A stretch of 64,000 bases of DNA from LZORAL124-50-18 sp051208045 (GTDB lineage: Bacteria > Pseudomonadota > Gammaproteobacteria > Pseudomonadales > Oleiphilaceae): assembly GCA_051208045.1 (NCBI GenBank), contig JBPJFY010000004.1, forward strand, positions 62,001-126,000, in the 5' to 3' direction. The position numbers were made by a program, and so were the translations under genes. The notes beneath the pieces are model-generated. The model saw only the letters and a list, made by a program, of their open reading frames with translations. It searched no databases and was not told the origin of the DNA. Positions 35,650 to 43,542 of the stretch are shown here, in pieces. Every line of letters begins with the position of its first letter. Positions within the stretch are counted from its first letter, which is position 1.

Positions 35650-36141
35650 TCAATCAGGCTCATTCTCCAAAGCAGCAACCAGGTCTTTAAATTCTTCCTG
35701 ATTGGTTTGATTGAGATTCATCAGCACACGGTGAGCCTGGATGACATTCAACCGAACTTCATTTTCGGTAGAATCCAGCAACGGTATTTCTTTCAGCTGT
35801 TCAACATTGCAGGCAGGCGCACTGAGAATCAGAAAAATTCGGTCGAATCCCATGCTTTTGACAATGCGGGTGACATCTTCATTGGTGGAAATGATGGTTG
35901 GAATGATGCCGTTTTTTTGCTTTGCTGCGACGGCGATCTTCGCCAGGAGGCCAAGCGTTGTGCTGTCTACGATCTCCGTTTCTGTCAGGTCAATCACAAC
36001 AGCCTTATACTCGGGGTTTGACAACATCCCGTCAATCAATTGCTCCAGCGTCATACACAGATTGAGGCGTATTTCCCCAACAAACTTCAAAACGTAGATT
36101 CCATCTACTTCCGCCTGAAGAATCTTGAACTTAGGCATCAC
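35650..36141 (-). CDS. STAS-domain anti-sigma factor antagonist
   Basis: A 163-residue protein with a STAS domain. The phosphoacceptor region is VIDLTETEIVDSTTLGLLAKIAVAAKQKNG, where the Ser or Thr of DSTTLG should be the regulated residue, as in SpoIIAA/HsbA. A short extra C-terminal helix follows. It overlaps the upstream PP2C response regulator by 11 bases, so phosphatase and substrate are co-translated, as in the HsbR-HsbA pair of Pseudomonas. The anti-sigma or anti-anti-sigma partner is not in the window. Confidence 0.9.
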   Translation of the reverse strand: MMPKFKILQAEVDGIYVLKFVGEIRLNLCMTLEQLIDGMLSNPEYKAVVIDLTETEIVDSTTLGLLAKIAVAAKQKNGIIPTIISTNEDVTRIVKSMGFDRIFLILSAPACNVEQLKEIPLLDSTENEVRLNVIQAHRVLMNLNQTNQEEFKDLVAALENEPD

Positions 36142-37312
36142 CGAACTTCGTTTCCGTTAAGGTTAAAATAGCAATATCATCGGGCAAATCGGATAATCCG
36201 GACAGATTCAGCCCTTTACCAAGAAGGGCTATAGTCTGACCCTCTTTGGCGATAAGTTCAAGCAATCTCGCCTCTTTTTGTGTGAGCGTTTTATCATTTA
36301 AAATCTCGTGTACACCATCAGAAAATATCACCAGACTGAAGTTTTCCGGCAATTCGATGGTATATTGGTTGAATTCCGCGTTGTCGAACAACCCGACGGG
36401 CATCCCGGAGCCTTCGAGGTATTCCACCCGACCGCCACCACACAGAATGGGCATCGGAAAATGCGCGCCTACGGCATAAGTTAACTGGCGGGTTTGCGGC
36501 TCGATGATTCCCACAAACATCGTCACGTGTTTGCCTAACTTGGTTTCCAGCAATTCGTGATTTACCCGCTCCAGATACCGTGTCGGATTCAGGATATCGT
36601 CACTCGATCCTCGGCGGAGATTTCGCAACAGCCGATTGGATAGATTCTTCAACAATACCGTTACAAACGCAGAAGACGCCCCGTGCCCTGAGACATCGGC
36701 GAAGTAGAACAGTACGCGATCATTGTCGAGCTTAAAATAGTCGAGAAAATCTCCGGATAGATACAATGACGGCTTAATGAGGTGCTCGAAATACAGGCCT
36801 TCGATGGTTTGCGCGTTTTCGGGCAACATTTTCATCTGCACCTTTAGCCCGGCATTCTGATCCGCCTTTAACTCGGCTATACCCACCTTCAGCTCTTTGT
36901 TTGCTTCCTCCAGTTCTTTACGATAACGCTGATTCAAACGGAAAATGCGTGCACGGGAAAACAGTTTATTCAGCACAGAATCGAGAATGGAGGTATCTTT
37001 CACCGGTTTGAGCACAAAATCTTCTGCCCCTGCCCTTAACGCAGACACCACGTATTCAGCATTTTCCGCATGAGAAACAATAACGACCTGTGTCAAATGG
37101 GTATCTGACTGCAACATCTTCACCAGCTGTGAAACATGGTCATTGTGCAGATCAGCAAACACCAGATCGGGGCGCTCTTTGCCCATACATTCTGCGGCAT
37201 CCGCTAACGAGCTTTTACTGTAAACATAAAAACCCTTGGATGTGAGGTAGTTGACCAGACACTGACGCGCTTTGTCGTCTTTGTCTATCACCAGTATTTT
37301 TTCGGATATCAC
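36131..37312 (-). CDS. Response regulator with PP2C/SpoIIE phosphatase domain (HsbR-like)
   Basis: A 393-residue two-part regulator. The N-terminal receiver domain begins ILVIDKDDKARQCLVNYL, with the phosphoacceptor Asp in PDLVFADLHNDH and the Lys in EDFVLKPVKD. A helical linker with a coiled coil (about 130-170) leads to a PP2C-type domain with metal-binding Asp residues in VLFYFADVSGHGASSAFVTVLL and SLVIFSDGVHEI. It should dephosphorylate the adjacent STAS protein in response to receiver phosphorylation. Pseudomonas HsbR has an extra kinase-like part that I do not see here. Confidence 0.92.
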   Translation of the reverse strand: MISEKILVIDKDDKARQCLVNYLTSKGFYVYSKSSLADAAECMGKERPDLVFADLHNDHVSQLVKMLQSDTHLTQVVIVSHAENAEYVVSALRAGAEDFVLKPVKDTSILDSVLNKLFSRARIFRLNQRYRKELEEANKELKVGIAELKADQNAGLKVQMKMLPENAQTIEGLYFEHLIKPSLYLSGDFLDYFKLDNDRVLFYFADVSGHGASSAFVTVLLKNLSNRLLRNLRRGSSDDILNPTRYLERVNHELLETKLGKHVTMFVGIIEPQTRQLTYAVGAHFPMPILCGGGRVEYLEGSGMPVGLFDNAEFNQYTIELPENFSLVIFSDGVHEILNDKTLTQKEARLLELIAKEGQTIALLGKGLNLSGLSDLPDDIAILTLTETKFGDA

Positions 37313-37456
37313 CAGCAGAATCCCAATTCTCTTCCTTTCCTACTTAGTATAGGTATCCCACTTCAATTTGCTATGCTCCATTATGCTAATTCTTCCTTTT
37401 CCGGATCGAACACGTTAGAGTGACGAGCACTACCGGCAAGAAAGTAAAATGAAGGA

Positions 37457-38920
37457 ATGAACACCATCGCTGAAATTCTCGGCGGGCATGATAAGTTGAT
37501 CATGGACCCGGTGCATGGAGGTATCGCGCTCTTCCAACAGGAGGTCGCCATAATCGACCACCCCCTCTTCCAGCGCCTGCGGAATATATGCCAGAATGAC
37601 ATATTATCGCTGGTGTTTCCCGGCGCAACACACTCCCGGTTTCTTCACAGTATCGGCGCCATGCATGTATGCACCCGCATGTTGACGTCGATGATTGATG
37701 CCTATGTACGTGACAGGCGTCATCGCAAAAAGTTTGACGTGAGTGTGGAACATCTCGAATCCATTAACTATCTCGGTAAAGTGGCTCGATTGGGTGTATT
37801 ACTCCATGACATCGGCCACTCCAGTTTCTCACATCAGTTTACTAAGACAGAACAACTTCGGGCATTAATGGCAAAACCTGGGCGCTTCGAGCAACTCTGG
37901 GCTGGCATCGATTACACCCACATCTATCTACACCCGCCCGAAGAACTTGAGCACGAACACTATTCTGTTCGGTGCAGTTTTGAAATCTTTCAGGAAATTG
38001 ATCTGTCACGTTATGGTTTGGACCCACTCGATATTCTGGGCATTATGGAAACGACAGATGTGGAACCCACAGAGCAGTTTCTGCATCACGCCAAAGTATT
38101 CTGGGAGTTTATTTCCGACCCGGCGTCCTTCAAAGACTCACTGATGGACAAAGACAGCACACTGAAAGTCGGGAAAATGGTTCAAAATTTTTTGTCCTCC
38201 ATCGTCTCGGGCGAAATTGACGCCGATCGCGCGGATTATATGTTGCGTGATGGCTTCCACAGCTCCGTATCCATTGGCAGCTTTAATCTGGACCACCTTC
38301 TCAGCAACCTTCGGTTCGGCTGGAATCTCGAAATGCCGTGGTTAGGGCTGGCGATTACGAAAAAAGGTATGAGCGCACTCGAAGACTTTGTCTATAGCCG
38401 ACACCAAATGTATCGGCAGGTGTATGCCCATAAGACTGCTCTGGGTTTTGACTGGATCTTGCGTGAAGCCATATCTGAGGTGCTCAACGATCCGGAAAGC
38501 TTTCGGTACATTGATCGCTGCCTAAGCAACATCTCAGAATTTGAGCAGCTTACCGACCATTATTTCTGGGAGTCTTTCCGAAGAATCGCTCGGCAACTCC
38601 CTGAAAGTTTTTCACGCTGCATCATCGACCGGATCAAGCTGAGGCACATTGACACGGCGGAGAATCTAAGCGATGACGACATACTCAATAAGCGCAAAGC
38701 GCTGGCCGAAAGGTTAAATACGGACCTGTCCAGCATCGTTACCTGCACCATGAAAGCGCGTTTTACGTCAATTCGAGAAGACTTCAATAAGATCAAAGTA
38801 TTGGTAAAAGACTCAATTACCGGCCAACGAGAATTGAAAAATATTACCGAAATCAGCAATTTTTTTAATAAATTCTCTGACGACACAATCGTTCACTTTT
38901 ACCTGAAGCCTTTCGTTTAG
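37457..38920 (+). CDS. HD-domain phosphohydrolase (COG1078 type)
   Basis: A 487-residue HD hydrolase. The metal ligands appear as His in HSRFLHSIGAMHVC, HD in VLLHDIGHSSFSHQF and Asp in GEIDADRADYMLRDG. That set and the opening KLIMDPVHGGIALFQQEVAIIDHPLFQRLRNI are typical of SAMHD1-like/dGTPase-related proteins (COG1078). Such enzymes can hydrolyse dNTPs, but the substrate of this one is unknown. It is divergent from the HsbR-like gene across 144 bases and is 23 bases before xthA. Confidence 0.9.
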   Translation: MNTIAEILGGHDKLIMDPVHGGIALFQQEVAIIDHPLFQRLRNICQNDILSLVFPGATHSRFLHSIGAMHVCTRMLTSMIDAYVRDRRHRKKFDVSVEHLESINYLGKVARLGVLLHDIGHSSFSHQFTKTEQLRALMAKPGRFEQLWAGIDYTHIYLHPPEELEHEHYSVRCSFEIFQEIDLSRYGLDPLDILGIMETTDVEPTEQFLHHAKVFWEFISDPASFKDSLMDKDSTLKVGKMVQNFLSSIVSGEIDADRADYMLRDGFHSSVSIGSFNLDHLLSNLRFGWNLEMPWLGLAITKKGMSALEDFVYSRHQMYRQVYAHKTALGFDWILREAISEVLNDPESFRYIDRCLSNISEFEQLTDHYFWESFRRIARQLPESFSRCIIDRIKLRHIDTAENLSDDDILNKRKALAERLNTDLSSIVTCTMKARFTSIREDFNKIKVLVKDSITGQRELKNITEISNFFNKFSDDTIVHFYLKPFV

Positions 38921-38943
38921 CGCTTTACTCTGGAAAATTCTTT

Positions 38944-39759
38944 ATGAAAATCGTTACTTTTAATGTGAATGGATTGCGTTCTCGCCTGCACCAACTGGAA
39001 GCGCTGATTTCTTCCTACGCTCCCGATATTATCGCCCTTCAGGAAATCAAAGTAGCCGATGAACAGTTTCCCCTCGAAGACATTGAACGTCTTGGGTATT
39101 TCGTCGAATACTTCGGGCAGAAAGGACATTATGGTGTGGCAACCCTGTCGAAAAAGGCGGCGACCTATGCACAGAAGTCGTTCCCGGACGACGCCCCTGA
39201 CGCACAGAGAAGATTACTCACCACGGGGTACGACACAGCCGACGGCTTATTGCATGTTATTAACGGTTATTTCCCACAAGGAGAGAGTCGGGCCCACGAA
39301 ACGAAATTCCCAGCCAAGCAAAAGTTTTACAGTGACCTGCAGAGCTACCTATCGACAAAATTTCAACCAGATGATCACATGGTAGTATTAGGTGACTTTA
39401 ACATTTCTCCTGAAGACAAGGACATCGGTATCGGCGAAGACAATAGAAAGCGTTGGTTACGCACAGGCAAATGCAGCTTTTTGCCTGAGGAGCGCGAGTG
39501 GCTGGGAGCAATACACCAGTTTGGTCTGAAAGATACCTATCGCAAATTCCATCCGGAAAGCACAGAGAAGTTCAGCTGGTTTGATTATCGATCCAAGGGG
39601 TTTGAACGGGAGCCGAAACGGGGGCTGAGAATCGACTACCTGTTGGCCACTTCACCGTTGTATGACCGTTGCATATCAACAGATATTCTTTACGATATTC
39701 GTTCGATGGACAAACCATCCGACCACTGCCCCGTACTCTCAGAATTTGAGGTTTCTTAA
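38944..39759 (+). CDS. xthA: Exodeoxyribonuclease III
   Basis: A 271-residue AP endonuclease/3'-5' exonuclease of the EEP superfamily. It begins MKIVTFNVNGLRSRLHQLEALI, with the metal ligand Glu in ALQEIKVADEQFP, the catalytic region GDFNISPEDKDIG, WFDYRSKGFEREPKRGLRIDYLLAT and the terminal His in PSDHCPVLSEFEV. It acts in base excision repair. A short hairpin at the end of the gene could terminate the HD-xthA transcript. Confidence 0.96.
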   Translation: MKIVTFNVNGLRSRLHQLEALISSYAPDIIALQEIKVADEQFPLEDIERLGYFVEYFGQKGHYGVATLSKKAATYAQKSFPDDAPDAQRRLLTTGYDTADGLLHVINGYFPQGESRAHETKFPAKQKFYSDLQSYLSTKFQPDDHMVVLGDFNISPEDKDIGIGEDNRKRWLRTGKCSFLPEEREWLGAIHQFGLKDTYRKFHPESTEKFSWFDYRSKGFEREPKRGLRIDYLLATSPLYDRCISTDILYDIRSMDKPSDHCPVLSEFEVS

Positions 39760-39775
39760 TCGCTTCCAAGCGATT
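39758..39775 (+). terminator. Hairpin at the xthA stop codon
   Basis: AATCGCTT (39758-39765) and AAGCGATT (39768-39775) form an eight-base inverted repeat with a two-base centre, starting in the xthA stop codon and followed by TA-rich DNA. The T run is poor, so it is a modest terminator at best. Confidence 0.45.
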
Positions 39776-39818
39776 ATTATATCCGCAGATACCACCGGAG
39801 AATCACTGTATTCTGGTA

Positions 39819-40469
39819 ATGAACGCCAAGGATGACCAGAGAGCTATGAAAACCAAAGAAAGGATCGTTATTACGAGCCTGGACCTGTTCAACGAGTTTG
39901 GTGAACCCAATGTCACCACATTGCAGATTGCCGATGAGATGGACATCAGCCCGGGCAACCTGTATTACCACTACAAGAACAAGACTGAAATACTGAACGA
40001 ATTGTTTGATCGTTTTGACAAGCAAATGCAACAGGTACTGGATGTCCCGCAGACCGAAGAAATCACCATCGAAGATCAGTGGTTGTTCCTGCACCTGCTC
40101 TTTGAAACCATCGCTCAATTTCGCTTTCTTTATCAGGATGTCGTCAACATCTTAAATCGCTACCCCAAAATCAATAGCCGATTTAAGAAACTGCTCGATA
40201 AAAAGTTCAAAGCGTCACACACAATACTCTCAAGCCTCGCGGCACAGGATTTGTTGAACGCCAGTGAGGATGAAATTCAAGCCCTGTGTCACAGCATTGT
40301 GCTGACCATTACGTACTGGATTAGTTACGATATTGTGTTTAACAAGGTCAGTGGAGAAGAGATTAATCTGGCCAGAGGTATTTATCAGGTCATGTCCCTG
40401 GTTGCTCCCTACCTGATCCAGGAGCAACGGGAAATTCTGGAAGAAATGGGTAAAGCCTATTTGGAGTGA
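39819..40469 (+). CDS. TetR/AcrR-family transcriptional regulator
   Basis: A 216-residue TetR protein. The helix-turn-helix lies in RIVITSLDLFNEFGEPNVTTLQIADEMDISPGNLYYHYKNKTEIL, a close match to the family pattern. The ligand domain is helical with aromatic residues (FETIAQFRFLYQDVVNIL). It converges on a phasin gene 18 bases away, an arrangement like phaD with phaIF in Pseudomonas, so control of polyhydroxyalkanoate or lipid genes is possible. That is inference; no PHA synthase is here. ATGs at 39819 and 39846 are both possible starts. Confidence 0.9.
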   Translation: MNAKDDQRAMKTKERIVITSLDLFNEFGEPNVTTLQIADEMDISPGNLYYHYKNKTEILNELFDRFDKQMQQVLDVPQTEEITIEDQWLFLHLLFETIAQFRFLYQDVVNILNRYPKINSRFKKLLDKKFKASHTILSSLAAQDLLNASEDEIQALCHSIVLTITYWISYDIVFNKVSGEEINLARGIYQVMSLVAPYLIQEQREILEEMGKAYLE

Positions 40470-40487
40470 TGGACCCGTTGAAAACCG

Positions 40488-40940
40488 TTACTTGGTTTTA
40501 GCTTTGAGCGCATCGATCTCTTTTTCCAAATTCTCTACCTTTTGGGTCAAGTCATCAATATCTTTCTTCGAGGGTATGCCCAGGCGCCCTAACGCACGGG
40601 AAACGCGCTCATCAAACACACTTTCGAGTTTGCCCAGGGTACCAGATGCTTTTGTTTTTACATCTTCCACGGTATCTTCCACTGCCTGAATCTGTTTTTT
40701 CACCGTACTACGGGTTTTATTTTCGATTTCTTCGCCTTCTTTTACCAGTTTTTCGAAAAACTTCCCGGTGTCTTCCTCGGCTTTATTGTATGCGCCAAGG
40801 CCTGCCAGCCAGATTTGTCGCGCTGAAGCCTTAATCTTATTCGAAAGCATGTGACTACCATCATCCTTCGATTCGATTTCCTGATTCTCATCAACTATGT
40901 TTTCTTCGAGGGATTCAGGGGCAGCTTTTTTATCAGACAT
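40488..40940 (-). CDS. Phasin family protein (PhaI/PhaF-like)
   Basis: A 150-residue protein with the phasin hallmark ASARQIWLAGLGAYNKAEEDTGKFFEKLVKEGEEIE (about residues 35-70), followed by amphipathic helix, and a C-terminal leucine-zipper-like coiled coil (DIDDLTQKVENLEKEIDALKAK). Phasins coat polyhydroxyalkanoate granules. The acidic N-terminus is unusual. The frame opens 24 codons earlier, but the ATG at 40940 gives MSDKKAAPES and follows an AGG-containing ribosome site. It lacks the histone-like tail of PhaF, so it is closer to PhaI. Confidence 0.88.
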   Translation of the reverse strand: MSDKKAAPESLEENIVDENQEIESKDDGSHMLSNKIKASARQIWLAGLGAYNKAEEDTGKFFEKLVKEGEEIENKTRSTVKKQIQAVEDTVEDVKTKASGTLGKLESVFDERVSRALGRLGIPSKKDIDDLTQKVENLEKEIDALKAKTK

Positions 40941-41010
40941 GTTTAAAACCTGTAAAATATTGGCGAGTAGGCGGAATATTATCTCAGAAAGGTAATCGGT
41001 AAAACAGCAC

Positions 41011-42006
41011 ATGCGCGTAAATCTTGAAAATTTAAAACACAGTCACCAGTTCGCTCTGCTCGCCATCGATATGCTCATGTTGCTGCTGTTAGTAGTCAAT
41101 CTGGTTTGGCTAAGCCTGGACACACTGTACGGGATTGCTCTCATCAATGAATGGCTGGCATTACACTTCTCAGGGGCCCATAAATCCTACGCGCCGATAC
41201 ATGCAAACTTTCTATTGATCGACTTGATCTTCGTATCAATCTTCTTAACAGAATTTATTTTTCGGTGGGCGGTTTCAGTGTGGCAAAAAGAGTATTTTCG
41301 GTGGTACTTTTTTCCGTTTGCTCATTGGTATGACCTTATTGGGTGCATTCCTGTTGGCCCGTACCGATTTCTTCGCGTTCTTAGGGTACTCTCTATTCTG
41401 TATCGGTTACATAAATATCGTATCGTTGACTTGTCACAATCCGCCATTTATCGATTCCTGAGTTTTTATTATCAAGCCTTTGTTGAGGAGGTCTCCGATC
41501 GCGTGGTTATCAATGTGTTGCGGGGAACTCAGAGCGAAATTGATGCCGGCTCGCCTCTGTTCAAAGACGTGGTGGATCACATTCTGGTGCCCAGAAAGCA
41601 ACTGTTGGTTAACTGGCTCTCAGAGCACCTGGAAAAAAAGACAGGTCAAGCGCTCCACCAGTACGAGCCGGAGATAAAGGTGTATATACAGGAAAAAGTT
41701 TCTCAGGCTGTCACCCAAAATACAGAATTTGAACGCCTGAAATCAGCACCGATCGTCGGTGACATCGTCGCTGATACGCTATCAAGCACGATCTCCGACA
41801 TCGTTTTTCAAACGATAATCTCCGTTCTCCAAGACCTTTCCACTAAAGATAACAAGGTGTTAGTCAATGATGTGCTCAACACACTTTTGGATCCCGTTGA
41901 ATCGAATGAAATTACCAATCAGGATGTACGTGAAGTAATCAACGAAGTCATTAACCGAGTTATCGAACAAGTCTCCATTCAAAGGTGGAAGGAAAGTGCA
42001 AGCTAG
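41011..42006 (+). CDS. Membrane protein with a voltage-sensor-like domain and no pore
   Basis: A 331-residue protein. About four hydrophobic segments lie in residues 12-150 (near 15-40, 65-88, 100-118 and 118-140). The last is S4-like: GPYRFLRVLRVLSILYRLHK has Arg residues at three-residue spacing (R-x-x-R-x-x-R), as in voltage sensors, and an acidic residue sits in the preceding helix (IFLTEFIFRW, then WYDLIG). No pore helix or selectivity filter follows. Instead the remaining 190 residues are soluble, helical and rich in Val/Ile and acidic residues. I infer a sensor coupled to a cytoplasmic domain. The start overlaps the 5' flank of the divergent phasin gene. Confidence 0.75.
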   Translation: MRVNLENLKHSHQFALLAIDMLMLLLLVVNLVWLSLDTLYGIALINEWLALHFSGAHKSYAPIHANFLLIDLIFVSIFLTEFIFRWAVSVWQKEYFRWYFFPFAHWYDLIGCIPVGPYRFLRVLRVLSILYRLHKYRIVDLSQSAIYRFLSFYYQAFVEEVSDRVVINVLRGTQSEIDAGSPLFKDVVDHILVPRKQLLVNWLSEHLEKKTGQALHQYEPEIKVYIQEKVSQAVTQNTEFERLKSAPIVGDIVADTLSSTISDIVFQTIISVLQDLSTKDNKVLVNDVLNTLLDPVESNEITNQDVREVINEVINRVIEQVSIQRWKESAS

Positions 42007-42892
42007 GCTAGTTTTTACAGTAAGCAATGCAAAAAGCGGTACGTTCATGCGATCACTCGGCACGTTGTCTAACTGGATTATTAAGTGGCTTAACTATGAA
42101 GCTCCGGCGACATACGTGCCAAACAGCGACTTTTCGCGGGTTCGTTTTGAAGTAAAACCCGGTGATGTGATCCTCATTGAGGGGCGAACTCGTGTGAGCA
42201 ACGTCATAAAGCTCATCACGCAGAGTCGATGGTCGCATGCGGCGCTCTACATCGGCAGAATTCACGACATTGAAAATCCTTTAACGCGGGAAAGAGTGAA
42301 GTCATTTTTTGATGGCCAACCGGACATCCAGCTGATCGTAGAAAGTGAATTGGGCATGGGTACGCTCATTCGCCCACTAAACACCTACAGCAATTATCAC
42401 ATCCGTATTTGCCGCCCCAGAGACCTGACTTACCATGACTCGCAGCGAATCATCAACCAGTCGATCAGCCGCCTTGGGAACGAATATGACGTTCGGCAAA
42501 TTTTTGACCTGGCTCGATTTCTGTTTCCGTGGTGGGTTATGCCACGGCGCTGGCGCTCAACGCTGTTCGAAAGGCATATTGGCACGCCCACGAAAACTGT
42601 TTGCTCAACGATGATTGCTGAAGCATTCGCGTCAATACGATTTCCTATTCTGCCTTTGATCAAGGTGTCAGAGCAAAATGAGTTCCGTTACTACCGGCGC
42701 AACCCCAAGCTCTGTACTCCGAGTGATTTCGATTACTCTCCGTTTTTCGACATCATCAAATACCCGTTCTCCTATAACAAATCAGACCTTCCCAGTTACC
42801 GCAAAATGCCGTGGGCAAACGTCAATGAATTGTCCCCGGAAGAAACCGGTCATTATGTGCCACACGAAGACAACAACCATCCCTCCCAGTGA
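41996..42892 (+). CDS. Papain-like (YiiX/NlpC-P60-type) cysteine hydrolase
   Basis: A 298-residue protein from a GTG at 41996, which overlaps the end of the membrane gene by 11 bases and suggests coupling; an ATG at 42047 is an alternative and gives 281 residues. The permuted papain-like fold of YiiX/YebB proteins is indicated by VKPGDVILIEGRTRVSNVIKLITQSRWSHAALYIG, with the catalytic His in WSHAALYIG, and the nucleophile Cys in TKTVCSTMIAEAFASI. Relatives hydrolyse amide or ester bonds of lipids or peptidoglycan. The substrate is unknown. It has no clear signal peptide. Confidence 0.82.
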   Translation: MQARLVFTVSNAKSGTFMRSLGTLSNWIIKWLNYEAPATYVPNSDFSRVRFEVKPGDVILIEGRTRVSNVIKLITQSRWSHAALYIGRIHDIENPLTRERVKSFFDGQPDIQLIVESELGMGTLIRPLNTYSNYHIRICRPRDLTYHDSQRIINQSISRLGNEYDVRQIFDLARFLFPWWVMPRRWRSTLFERHIGTPTKTVCSTMIAEAFASIRFPILPLIKVSEQNEFRYYRRNPKLCTPSDFDYSPFFDIIKYPFSYNKSDLPSYRKMPWANVNELSPEETGHYVPHEDNNHPSQ

Positions 42893-43243
42893 AACTGACG
42901 GTTGCCCTGCCGACTTATACCGATATGGACTACCCGCGTTCAGGATTATGAAAAACTAAGATTAAAAAATAATCGAAATCCATTTGCTAAATTTCAACAT
43001 TGTACAATAATTATACTATTCGGTTGTTTCAACCCTGCAACCGGATTGAGAAAGTCTTTCATGGATACTACTCACACTACCCCGTCACCACCCCCTGGTG
43101 AACGGGGTTTTTTATTTGCGAATGCATCGGCCTCGACTATCTTTTATTTAAAGTAAGGTTAATCTGGATCAATGACAGAATTTGATTGTGCATGTAGGCT
43201 TTAACAAGTAGCTGAACGTTCAACTTTATCGATAACAGGTGGG
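42893..43243. other. Intergenic region before the prs genes
   Basis: 351 bases with no gene that I can support. Notable are the palindrome ATTGTACAAT at 42999-43008, a -10-like TATACT at 43012-43017, alternating short hairpins made from CGGTTG and CAACC/CAACCG within 43021-43043, and a terminator at 43079-43116. Together these could define a short transcript of about 90 bases, or be the end of the hydrolase transcript. Confidence 0.4.
43079..43116 (+). terminator. Rho-independent terminator upstream of the prs genes
   Basis: The stem pairs ACCCCGT and CACCA (43079-43090) with TGGTG and ACGGGGT (43096-43108) around a short C-rich loop, with one bulged base, followed by a run of T residues (43108-43113). 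It is 187 bases after the cysteine hydrolase and so insulates the prs operon from upstream genes. Confidence 0.8.
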
Positions 43244-43522
43244 ATGGGTAACATGTGGGCAGTTATACAGGTTTTCTGTGAGCAACTAATCACCTCCCTG
43301 ACAAGCTTGGTTCTGCCCCACTGGATGGCCCACAAATCCCCAGATGCCAGACACTTTTATCGTAGAAAATTCACGGATGGCTACGCGAGAAAAAGAAAAT
43401 TTGTAAAGCAGCTGTGGACAACCTCCATGTTGGTCGTGCTCCTCTTTCCGACACTACCTCTTTTGGTAATAGCGATAATGTTTACGTCCTTCCTCTCTTT
43501 CTGTATTCTTGACGAAACCTGA
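43244..43522 (+). CDS. Small membrane protein upstream of prsK
   Basis: A 92-residue protein. A hydrophobic N-terminal region, a basic middle (RHFYRRKFTDGYARKRKFVKQ) and a strong transmembrane helix near the C-terminus (LWTTSMLVVLLFPTLPLLVIAIMFTSFLSF) are visible. The ATG follows an AGGTGGG ribosome site. It ends 20 bases before prsK on the same strand, so it probably shares a transcript. I do not recognise it. Its size and place suggest a regulator or partner of the PrsK sensor, which is inference. Confidence 0.6.
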   Translation: MGNMWAVIQVFCEQLITSLTSLVLPHWMAHKSPDARHFYRRKFTDGYARKRKFVKQLWTTSMLVVLLFPTLPLLVIAIMFTSFLSFCILDET

Positions 43523-43542
43523 TCGTCGGCCTTCGCCCATCT

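Noticed and set aside
40481..40499. AAAACC...GGTTTT hairpin between the TetR and phasin genes
   Set aside because: Only six weak pairs with a seven-base loop that includes the phasin stop codon; too weak to call a terminator.
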